From contig JAZNKS010000056.1 in NCBI GenBank assembly GCA_045578725.1, positions 1-5,768 on the forward strand: DNA of 5,768 nucleotides, read 5' to 3'. Both the position numbers and the translations under genes were made by a program. The notes below the pieces were generated by a model that was not told the origin of the DNA, ran no database searches, and saw nothing but the letters and a program-made list of their open reading frames with translations. Positions 1-5,062 of this stretch are shown here, piece by piece (within the stretch, counting starts at the first letter, position 1; each line of letters begins with the position of its first letter). This DNA is from Flemingiibacterium sp045578725 (GTDB lineage: Bacteria > Bacillota > Clostridia > Oscillospirales > CAG-272).

Positions 1-740
1 ACCGCGATCGGGTACTCTGCACGAACGTAAACATAACCCTCGTCAGCGCCGATAGCGTAACCTGCGATAGCCATTGCCTCGATAAGTGCGTGCGGGTCTT
101 CCTCGAGAACCGAACGGTCCATGAACGCTCCGGGGTCACCCTCATCGGCGTTACATACAACGTACTTCTTATCGGATACGGAAGCCTTTGCGAACTGCCA
201 CTTACGGCCGGTCGGGAATCCGCCGCCGCCGCGTCCGCGCAGGCCGGAATCGAGGATGGTCTTGATAACGTCATCGGGCGTCATCTCGGTGAGAACCTTC
301 TGGAGAGCGAAGTAGCCGTCCATAGCGATGTACTCATCGATTTCCTCGGGGTTGATAACACCGCAGTTGCGAAGGGCAACGCGCTTCTGCTTCTTATAGA
401 ATGCGGTATCGTTCAGGGATGCTGCAACATCGGTATCGGCCTTGTCGGCAGCGCCGGTATCGTTGTAAACCAGACGCTCGACGATACGGCCCTTGAGCAG
501 GTGCTCTTCGACGATTTCGGGAATGTCATCCGCGGTAACCATGCTGTAGAAGGTTCCTTCGGGATAAACGATCATGATCGGGCCGAGTGCGCAGAGACCG
601 AAGCAGCCGGTCTGTACGATCTTGACTTCCTCGTCAAGGCCCTTTGCTTTCAGCTCAGCGGCGAGCTTTTCGCGGATGGTAACACTACCGGAGGATGTAC
701 AACCGGTACCACCGCAAATCAGTACATGAGAACGAATCAT
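1..740 (-). CDS. hndC: NADP-reducing / electron-bifurcating hydrogenase subunit HndC (HydB, NuoF-like), 5' part only
   Basis: This is the flavin subunit that exchanges electrons with NAD(P)H in the cytoplasmic HndABCD/HydABC [FeFe] hydrogenase. I translated it by hand from the ATG at 740; 246 codons are visible and the frame stays open to the left edge, so the C-terminus is missing. Residues 1-95 form a thioredoxin-like [2Fe-2S] domain with all four ligands: C9 and C14 (Cx4C), C46 and C50 (Cx3C). After a linker, the NuoF core begins near residue 120. It carries the glycine-rich FMN/NADH loop GLRGRGGGGFPTG (167-179) and the NADEGDPGAFMDR motif (197-209), both hallmarks of NuoF. The family normally continues to about 600 residues with further Fe-S motifs, which cannot be seen here. 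An AGGAGG site (752-757) lies 11 nt upstream, and hndB ends 22 nt upstream. Identification is very secure. HydB versus HndC is a naming choice; the separate hndB gene favours Hnd names. Confidence 0.95.
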   Translation of the reverse strand, partial: MIRSHVLICGGTGCTSSGSVTIREKLAAELKAKGLDEEVKIVQTGCFGLCALGPIMIVYPEGTFYSMVTADDIPEIVEEHLLKGRIVERLVYNDTGAADKADTDVAASLNDTAFYKKQKRVALRNCGVINPEEIDEYIAMDGYFALQKVLTEMTPDDVIKTILDSGLRGRGGGGFPTGRKWQFAKASVSDKKYVVCNADEGDPGAFMDRSVLEEDPHALIEAMAIAGYAIGADEGYVYVRAEYPIA

Positions 741-751
741 TTGTATGTTTT

Positions 752-757
752 CCTCCT
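752..757 (-). promoter_or_regulatory. Ribosome binding site of hndC
   Basis: The minus strand reads AGGAGG here, 11 nt before the ATG at 740. It fixes the hndC start, and no other in-frame ATG or GTG lies between it and the chosen start. Confidence 0.8.
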
Positions 758-762
758 AAACG

Positions 763-1134
763 TTAGATCTTGGCAGCACCGATGGTGTATTCGGTGATGG
801 GAGCGCCGCCCTTGATGTGCTTTTCGATAACTTCCTTGGCGCGCTCGGCGGTCATCTTGACATAGGTGACCTTCTCGGCGTCATTGGTGTAGATCTCGAC
901 AACGGGCTCATACTGGCAGATGCCGATGCATCCGGTTTGGGTAACGGTAACGGTGTCGGTGAGGCCGGCCTCGGAAATGCCTTCTACAAAAGCATTCAGA
1001 ACGGGGCGTGCGCCGGCTGCGATACCGCAGGTAGCCATACCGACGACAATGCGGGTCTGGGCATTGGCCGTACGGAGGGAAACCTTATCCGCCATCCGGG
1101 CTTTGATTGCTTTCAGCTCTTCGAGAGATTTCAT
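763..1134 (-). CDS. hndB: Thioredoxin-like (2Fe-2S) ferredoxin-domain protein, hydrogenase subunit HndB
   Basis: This 123-residue cytoplasmic protein is a small thioredoxin-fold ferredoxin of the HndB family, an accessory electron carrier or subunit of NAD(P)-linked [FeFe] hydrogenases. The N-terminal helix (MKSLEELKAIKARM) and the VGMATCGIAAGA (31-42) and QTGCIGICQYEP (66-77) segments are characteristic. Only three cysteines are present: C36, C69 and C73. In HndA and in the N-terminus of HndC the first pair is Cx4C, but here the second position of that pair is G41. From memory this CGIAAGA form is usual in the family, so it is not damage. AAAGGA lies about 9 nt upstream of the ATG at 1134. 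The gene ends TAA, 22 nt before hndC, and starts 48 nt after the ATPase gene. Co-transcription with hndC is very likely. Confidence 0.92.
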   Translation of the reverse strand: MKSLEELKAIKARMADKVSLRTANAQTRIVVGMATCGIAAGARPVLNAFVEGISEAGLTDTVTVTQTGCIGICQYEPVVEIYTNDAEKVTYVKMTAERAKEVIEKHIKGGAPITEYTIGAAKI

Positions 1135-1182
1135 GATGGTTTTCCTTTCTGCATTTATGCGAATGAAATATTTTAACGTGTT

Positions 1183-1743
1183 TTATCGGACCGCTTCATA
1201 CTGCTCGTTCAGATAATCGCCGATCCAGGTGAGAATTTCCGGCTCATTCAGCGGGATGTCGCCGAGCTCTTCGCGGAGATCGGCCGTCACAAGGGATACC
1301 GTTCCGCCGGGCAGAATATGCGTGAAGGTGAAATTGATATCGGGCGAGCCCTGAATCAGCGTTTTCACCGTTTCCACGATATCGCCAAGGGGAATAAAAT
1401 CGATGTGATCCTGACCGAATTTTGCCTCGACGGTGGTACCGTGCGCCTCGCTTTCGGTTTCGGGCACCGATACAACCTTTACCCATCCGCCGGTCATTTC
1501 GGCCAGCATGGTGAGGAATGGAATGCCCAGCCCCACCTTCCGTGTTTTGCGGGTGGTGAAGAAGGGATTCGAGAGCTTTTCGACCTGCTCGCGGGTCATG
1601 CCGCAGCCGTTATCGGTGACCTTGAAATGCAGCCAGTCGCCGTCGATGTCTTTTGTTTCATCGAGCTCGATGGTGATTTCATCGGCACCGGCGCGGACGG
1701 AGTTCATGGTGATATCGAGAACATAGAGGGAAAGCTCATCCAT
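1183..1743 (-). CDS. Stand-alone histidine-kinase-like ATPase domain protein (GHKL family)
   Basis: This 186-residue protein consists of a HATPase_c domain plus a short C-terminal extension. The ATP-binding boxes are clear: N-box LDITMNSVRAGA (9-20, with N14), G1 box DNGCGM (44-49), F-box NPFFTTRKTRK (59-69) and G2 box VGLGIPF (70-76). There is no phospho-acceptor histidine (H-box) or dimerisation domain, no membrane segment and no sensor domain. It therefore cannot be a complete sensor kinase alone. It may phosphorylate or bind a partner encoded elsewhere, or act with the hydrogenase-like sensor in this operon. Residues from about 110 to 186 (DHIDFIPLGDIVETVKTLI and following) form an extra region that I cannot assign. 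AAAGGAAAA precedes the ATG at 1743, and the PHP gene ends 21 nt upstream. Homologous ATPases are common in clostridial hydrogenase operons. The fold is sure; the substrate is unknown. Confidence 0.9.
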   Translation of the reverse strand: MDELSLYVLDITMNSVRAGADEITIELDETKDIDGDWLHFKVTDNGCGMTREQVEKLSNPFFTTRKTRKVGLGIPFLTMLAEMTGGWVKVVSVPETESEAHGTTVEAKFGQDHIDFIPLGDIVETVKTLIQGSPDINFTFTHILPGGTVSLVTADLREELGDIPLNEPEILTWIGDYLNEQYEAVR

Positions 1744-1764
1744 CGTCGGTTTTTCCTTTCGGGA

Positions 1765-2499
1765 TTATTTTTGCAGCAGCCAGTCAATCAGGGCATCCCG
1801 GACCGACTGGGGATCCGAGGGATCGGCGTCCAGATCGATCCCGAATTCCGCCTCCCGCATATCCTCCAGCCGGTGGGCATCGGAGGAAACGATCCGCGAG
1901 AGTCCCCGTATCAGGGGGAAGCGTTCGCGGCAGCCTTCGTCGGCACCGCCGTCGCGGAGCTCGTAGGCTGTGAAGGCCGGTTCGGGGGGAAAATCACCGA
2001 GCATCGTGATGATGCCGTTGGACCGCCGGTCAATGTGTGCGGGCAAAGCCACGCCGGAGCGGGATGTGACCTCCCGGTGCGCCTCCGCAATGGAGAGGGC
2101 GACCGCATTGATGAGAAGGTTTTCCTCCTCGCCGACAATCTCGTCATCCTCGGAGCAGATAAGCTGCCGGCCGAAGATATCGGGCTTGTTTTTGAAGGGG
2201 AAGCGCTTGTCATCGAGGAAGGCATCGAATGCCAGCGCGTCGGCAAGGGTGCGGAACAGGCAGAGAATGTGGACATCCTCGGCCGTGGTCAGCTCCATGC
2301 CTGCCACGGGAATGACTCCGAACTGCGGAGCCAGGGCAAAGAAAGCGGGACAGTTTTTGGCGCTGTTGTGATCGGTCAGCGCGGCAATCTGCAGACCCAT
2401 CAGAGAGGCCATGCCGGCGATGCTGCCGGGCGTGGATTCATCGTCGCCGCAGGGGGACAGACAGGAATGCAGGTGCAGATCGCAGAAGAAGCGATTCAT
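1765..2499 (-). CDS. PHP-domain metal-dependent phosphoesterase-like protein
   Basis: This 244-residue protein belongs to the PHP (polymerase and histidinol phosphatase) superfamily of metal-dependent phosphoesterases. The metal-site residues appear complete: DLHLHS (7-12), TDHN (42-45), E69 in GMELT, H77 in DVHIL, H155 in PAHIDR, and D207/H209 in SSDAHR. It is close to the YciV/TrpH-like branch in layout, but the substrate cannot be read from sequence; a nucleotide, an RNA end or a phosphoprotein are all possible. The start at 2499 is chosen because its ATG overlaps the TGA of the preceding DRTGG gene (ATGA, 4 nt), a classic coupling arrangement. An upstream in-frame ATG at 2541 would only add 14 residues that are a frame-shifted reading of the preceding gene. 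No strong Shine-Dalgarno is visible, consistent with translational coupling. The context suggests a role in the hydrogenase-linked signalling block. Confidence 0.92.
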   Translation of the reverse strand: MNRFFCDLHLHSCLSPCGDDESTPGSIAGMASLMGLQIAALTDHNSAKNCPAFFALAPQFGVIPVAGMELTTAEDVHILCLFRTLADALAFDAFLDDKRFPFKNKPDIFGRQLICSEDDEIVGEEENLLINAVALSIAEAHREVTSRSGVALPAHIDRRSNGIITMLGDFPPEPAFTAYELRDGGADEGCRERFPLIRGLSRIVSSDAHRLEDMREAEFGIDLDADPSDPQSVRDALIDWLLQK

Positions 2500-2828
2500 T
2501 CGCCGATACCGAGCCCGACCAGAGCCTGGCAGAGCTCCCATGCCGTCAGCGGAGAGGAGAGAACGGTGATGCCGTTGTCCTTTGCCGCGGTAATGACATC
2601 CTCACAAAGCTCCACATCCTCGGCCAGCAGTACGGCTGACGGCTCGGTGAGGGTCGCAACGGCGATGACATTAACGTTCTGCATGATGGTGATCCAGAGA
2701 TTTCCGGCCTCCACATGGCTCATGGCCCGGGAGAGGAGATCGCCGATATAGACGCCCTCGACGGGGGCATCGGTATCGCCGCAGATCACCTTCAGGTTCA
2801 GCTTATCACAGATTTCACGAATCTTCAT
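2496..2828 (-). CDS. DRTGG-like domain protein 2
   Basis: This 110-residue soluble protein matches the small DRTGG-like family found beside [FeFe] hydrogenase genes. DRTGG domains also occur in phosphotransacetylases and CBS-domain proteins, where they are thought to bind ligands or regulate. Visible landmarks are MKIREICDKLNLKVICGD (1-18), GVYIGDLLSRAMSHVEAG (25-42), WITIMQNVNVIAVATL (45-60) and GITVLSSPLTAWEL (86-99). The alternating strands and helices suit an alpha/beta fold; no catalytic motif or literal DRTGG motif is present. The start is ATG 2828, not an upstream ATG at 2966 whose extra 46 Ser/Pro/Arg-rich residues are an out-of-frame reading of the hydrogenase-like gene. The gene overlaps that gene's 3' end by 14 nt, and its own TGA overlaps the PHP start, so it is coupled on both sides. 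AGCAGGC upstream is a modest ribosome binding site. It is a paralogue of the protein at 4641-4991. Confidence 0.88.
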   Translation of the reverse strand: MKIREICDKLNLKVICGDTDAPVEGVYIGDLLSRAMSHVEAGNLWITIMQNVNVIAVATLTEPSAVLLAEDVELCEDVITAAKDNGITVLSSPLTAWELCQALVGLGIGE

Positions 2829-4158
2829 GCTTGCCTGCTTTCTTTTCGGTGTCCGTTTCGGGGAAGAGCCTTGCCTCGGCCTCATGCAGCTGCTCGTGAT
2901 AGAGCTTACGCATGATGACGGTGCATTCGTCGCAGGTGGTTTCACCCTTGACGATGTCCTCGGCAAAGGCCATGCAGGTCGGAGCGCCGCAGGAGCCGCA
3001 GTCGATGCCGGGGAGGCTCTCGCCGATGCTCTGAATATCGCTCATCATCCGCATGGCGACCTTCCGGTCGTCGGACAGAAGATTGTAGGGATTGTACTCG
3101 ACGGTGTTCCCGTTGAAATAATCGTCGGGAATCCAGTCGCTGGCTTCCTTGCTGCTCGGACGGTTGGGCATGACCGGCAGATACCGCTTGAGGCTCTGAA
3201 GTCTTGCCTGGGCGATGTACGGATTGGCTACCGTCATGGCGCCGCCCACACAGCCGCCGTTGCAGGCATTGAGCTCGACGAAATCAAGGCTTGTGATATC
3301 GTCGTTGTCGATCTGGTCGAGTACGCGGATACAGTTTTCGATTCCGTCAGCCGCGAGATACCGTTCGTTGAATACCGCGGTGGATTCGCCGCCTGTGGAG
3401 GCCCAGCCGATTCCGATCATACCCGATTCGGTGGATTCCAGCGGTTCATCCTGACGTTTCTTCATCACGTCCAGCAGAGCGAAGTAGACATCCCGCACCG
3501 AGATGGTGGCGCTGATGTAATTTCTCTCGCCGGCAAAATCGTTTTTGACATAGCTGACCTTGGCGGGGCAGGGGGAGATGAAGATGATCCCGATGTCCGC
3601 ATCCGTCAGCTCCGGATGCTCGGCCTCTGCCTTTTCGCGGGCCAGACGGGCCGCAATATCCACGGGCGGGAGGATCGGCATGATGTTCTCACAGAGGTAA
3701 GGATAGTTCATGCTGATGATCCGCGAGATGGCGGGGCAGGCAGAGCTGATGACCGGCTTCTTGATGTCGGAGCGCTTGATGTACAGACGGGTGTAGGCCG
3801 ATACAAGCTCGGCGGCGCAGGCGACCTCGAATACATCATCAAAGCCGAGATCGCGAAGACCGCGGATGATGTAGCCGATGTTGTCCATGTTGTTGAACTG
3901 GCCGTACAGGCTCGGCGCGGGAAGCGCGATTTTGTACTTGTAATTCTCCAGGCAGGACAGGGGATCGTGCGTAGCCTTTTTGGCTTTGTAGGGACAGACC
4001 TTGATGCATTCTCCGCAGTCGATGCACCGGCCGGGGTTGATAACCGCGTGTCCGTCACGGATGCGGATGGCCTCGGTGGGGCAGCGTTTCAGGCAGGTGG
4101 TGCAGCCCTTGCATTTTTCGACATCAAGCGATACCGAATGCTTGTAAACTGTTGACAT
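2815..4158 (-). CDS. hydS: Sensory-type [FeFe] hydrogenase-like protein (HydS-like; hydrogenase large-subunit C-terminal domain with ferredoxin clusters)
   Basis: This 447-residue cytoplasmic protein has three parts. Residues 14-57 are a two-[4Fe-4S] ferredoxin domain (C16/C19/C22/C26 and C45/C48/C51/C55). Residues 75-365 are an [FeFe]-hydrogenase H-domain. Residues 380-412 are a C-terminal Fe-S domain (C387, C390, C395, then C409 and C412). H-domain motifs are SSACPAI (138-144), SPCPAK (195-200) and ELNACNGGCVGG (295-306), so all four H-cluster cysteines (C141, C197, C299, C303) are kept. Compared by eye with clostridial CpI, the proton-transfer residues are lost: C299 to A140, E279 to T123, E282 to Y126, S319 to M160. 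Two active-site methionines are S195 and N297. This is the profile of sensory (group C/D, HydS) enzymes rather than turnover enzymes. The start is ATG 4158, which has AGAGGTG just upstream; the ATG at 4191 lies in a hairpin. A PAS domain is absent. Confidence 0.9.
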   Translation of the reverse strand: MSTVYKHSVSLDVEKCKGCTTCLKRCPTEAIRIRDGHAVINPGRCIDCGECIKVCPYKAKKATHDPLSCLENYKYKIALPAPSLYGQFNNMDNIGYIIRGLRDLGFDDVFEVACAAELVSAYTRLYIKRSDIKKPVISSACPAISRIISMNYPYLCENIMPILPPVDIAARLAREKAEAEHPELTDADIGIIFISPCPAKVSYVKNDFAGERNYISATISVRDVYFALLDVMKKRQDEPLESTESGMIGIGWASTGGESTAVFNERYLAADGIENCIRVLDQIDNDDITSLDFVELNACNGGCVGGAMTVANPYIAQARLQSLKRYLPVMPNRPSSKEASDWIPDDYFNGNTVEYNPYNLLSDDRKVAMRMMSDIQSIGESLPGIDCGSCGAPTCMAFAEDIVKGETTCDECTVIMRKLYHEQLHEAEARLFPETDTEKKAGKHEDS

Positions 4159-4161
4159 AAA

Positions 4162-4168
4162 CACCTCT
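4162..4168 (-). promoter_or_regulatory. Ribosome binding site choosing the hydS start
   Basis: The minus strand reads AGAGGTG here, ending 3 nt before the ATG at 4158; its AGAGG core ends 5 nt before it. It supports this ATG over the in-frame ATG at 4191, which sits on the arm of the intercistronic hairpin and has no comparable site. Confidence 0.7.
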
Positions 4169-4186
4169 TGACGGATTACACAACGA

Positions 4187-4209
4187 TGCACGCCGTCAGA
4201 CGGCGGGCA
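4187..4209 (-). other. GC-rich intercistronic hairpin before hydS
   Basis: Arms CGCCG (4191-4195) and CGGCG (4201-4205) pair around a five-base loop. The stem is extended by TGC/GCA (4187-4189 with 4207-4209) across a single mismatch. On the mRNA it begins 4 nt after the stop codon of the RsbW-like gene and lies about 20 nt before the hydS ribosome binding site. No U-run follows it, so it is not a standard intrinsic terminator. An RNA-processing or stability element is one possible role. Confidence 0.6.
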
Positions 4210-4213
4210 AGCT

Positions 4214-4639
4214 CTATGCGAGCTTTACCTTCATGGTGATGGTCGTGCCTTCGCCGACTTTTGTGTCGATGGCCATTTCGTCCGTGTACTTCTTCATGTT
4301 GGGAAGACCCATTCCGGCGCCGAAGCCCAGCACGCGGATGTTTTCGCGCGCGGTGGAAAAGCCCTCCTGCATGGCGAGGTCCACATCGGGAATGCCCGGA
4401 CCCTTGTCGGCCAGAACGATGACGATTTCATCCTCGTTGACCTCCACATCGGCCGTGCCGCCGTTTGCATGGATAACCATGTTGATTTCTCCCTCGTACA
4501 TGGCAATGGAGACCCGGCGGATGACCTCGGGCGGATAGCCCAGCTGACGGAGCTTCTTCTTGACCATGACCGACGCTTCGCCGGCCGAGGAGAAGTTCTG
4601 CCCGTCAACGTCAAAATGAAACGTTAAGCATTCCGACAT
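4214..4639 (-). CDS. RsbW-like anti-sigma / serine-kinase-type ATP-binding protein
   Basis: This 141-residue protein is a stand-alone ATPase domain of the RsbW/SpoIIAB branch of the GHKL family. Members bind sigma factors or phosphorylate anti-sigma antagonists on serine. The N-box region is IAMYEGEINMVIHANGG (45-61), the G1 box is DKGPGIPD (78-85) and the G2 region is FGAGMGLPNMKK (106-117). The segment FSTARENIRVLGFGAGMG is typical of the version found next to [FeFe] hydrogenase genes. No STAS-domain antagonist or sigma gene is in the window, so the partner is unknown. I chose ATG 4639, one base after the TGA of the preceding gene. GGTG lies 6 nt upstream of it. A GTG at 4648 would add three residues, overlap the preceding gene by 8 nt and is also possible. 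The gene ends TAG just before the intercistronic hairpin. It differs clearly from the ATPase at 1183-1743, so they are not recent duplicates. Confidence 0.9.
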   Translation of the reverse strand: MSECLTFHFDVDGQNFSSAGEASVMVKKKLRQLGYPPEVIRRVSIAMYEGEINMVIHANGGTADVEVNEDEIVIVLADKGPGIPDVDLAMQEGFSTARENIRVLGFGAGMGLPNMKKYTDEMAIDTKVGEGTTITMKVKLA

Positions 4640-4640
4640 T

Positions 4641-4991
4641 TCAATCACCGCTTTTCCGATTCAGACCGGCTTCATAGAGAATGCCGCTTGCTTCGAAGGC
4701 GCGGAGCGAGGACTTCATGACGGTGAGTCCGCATTCCTTGGCCAGCTCGAGCATATCATCGGTAGGCGTTTTGCTTCTTACGAAGACGATGCAGACCATG
4801 TCCATCATGTTGGCCGTGCGGATGACCTGCGGATTGACAAGGCCGGTGATGAGTACACCCTGATCCTTGACATAGGCAAGCACATCGCTCATCATATCGG
4901 AGCAGCAGGCGCTTGTCACGTCGCTGTCGAGATGATCGCCGCCGCAGAGAAGCGTTGCGCCGAGAAGGTCCTTGATTTCGCTGATTTTCAT
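4641..4991 (-). CDS. DRTGG-like domain protein 1
   Basis: This 116-residue soluble protein is of the same small DRTGG-like family as the one at 2496-2828. Shared landmarks are the MKI-EI start, LLCGGD (14-19; VICGD in the paralogue), a central hydrophobic strand VLITGLVNPQVIRTANMMDM (46-65) and a C-terminal ECGLTVMKSSLRAFE (86-100). The stretch around 48-60 aligns with the place of the motif that names the family, but the motif is not literal. This protein has a cysteine-rich spot (C29, C30) and further single cysteines; I see no cluster-binding pattern. The start ATG 4991 has AAAGG 9 nt upstream. The gene follows hndA after a 71-nt gap containing hairpins, making it the first gene of the putative signalling block. 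A regulatory ligand-binding role is inferred from the family; the ligand is unknown. Confidence 0.87.
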   Translation of the reverse strand: MKISEIKDLLGATLLCGGDHLDSDVTSACCSDMMSDVLAYVKDQGVLITGLVNPQVIRTANMMDMVCIVFVRSKTPTDDMLELAKECGLTVMKSSLRAFEASGILYEAGLNRKSGD

Positions 4992-5007
4992 GGTTTGTAG
5001 CCTTTCC

Positions 5008-5034
5008 GCCCGTTTTCACGGGCAAGCAAACGGG
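5008..5034 (-). promoter_or_regulatory. Pair of mutually exclusive hairpins between hndA and the DRTGG gene
   Basis: Two stems share one arm. Stem A pairs 5018-5023 with 5008-5013; on the mRNA it is GCCCGU-GAAA-ACGGGC, six base pairs with a GNRA tetraloop. Stem B pairs 5028-5034 with 5009-5015 (CCCGUUU with AAACGGG), seven base pairs with a 12-nt loop. Both end about 4 to 6 nt before the AAAGG ribosome binding site of the next gene, and neither is followed by a U-run. They could be an attenuator or an mRNA-processing element that sets different levels of hndA and the downstream block. The function is inferred. Confidence 0.5.
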
Positions 5035-5062
5035 TAAGACGGGGTCCAAAAAAGACCGGGGC

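Noticed and set aside
90..797. Plus-strand open frame of 235 codons at the left end
   Set aside because: The minus strand here encodes hndC with clear NuoF motifs and a strong ribosome binding site; the plus-strand reading has no support.
1135..1182. Internal promoter before hndB (TAAAAT in the 48-nt gap)
   Set aside because: The -10-like hexamer has no recognisable -35 at any usual spacing, and the gap is short enough for simple co-transcription.
1318..2751. Long plus-strand open frame of 477 codons
   Set aside because: It lies antisense across three well-identified minus-strand genes (ATPase, PHP, DRTGG-like), has no recognisable domain, and reads as their reverse-frame shadow.
2829..2966. 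N-terminal extension of DRTGG-like protein 2 from an ATG at 2966
   Set aside because: The added 46 residues are Ser/Pro/Arg-rich and are an out-of-frame reading of the hydrogenase-like gene; the family starts at MKIREI.
2827..4155. Long plus-strand open frame of 442 codons
   Set aside because: It mirrors the hydrogenase-like gene almost exactly, shows no family motif, and its composition is that of an antisense shadow in GC-rich coding DNA.
4159..4191. Start of the hydrogenase-like protein at ATG 4191
   Set aside because: It would place the start in the hairpin stem; ATG 4158 has an AGAGGTG site and begins just before the ferredoxin motif as usual.
5035..5062. Intrinsic terminator after hndA (GGTC / GACC around an A/T run)
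   Set aside because: Only four base pairs form, the T-run is in the loop rather than after a stem, and the next gene is in the same direction.
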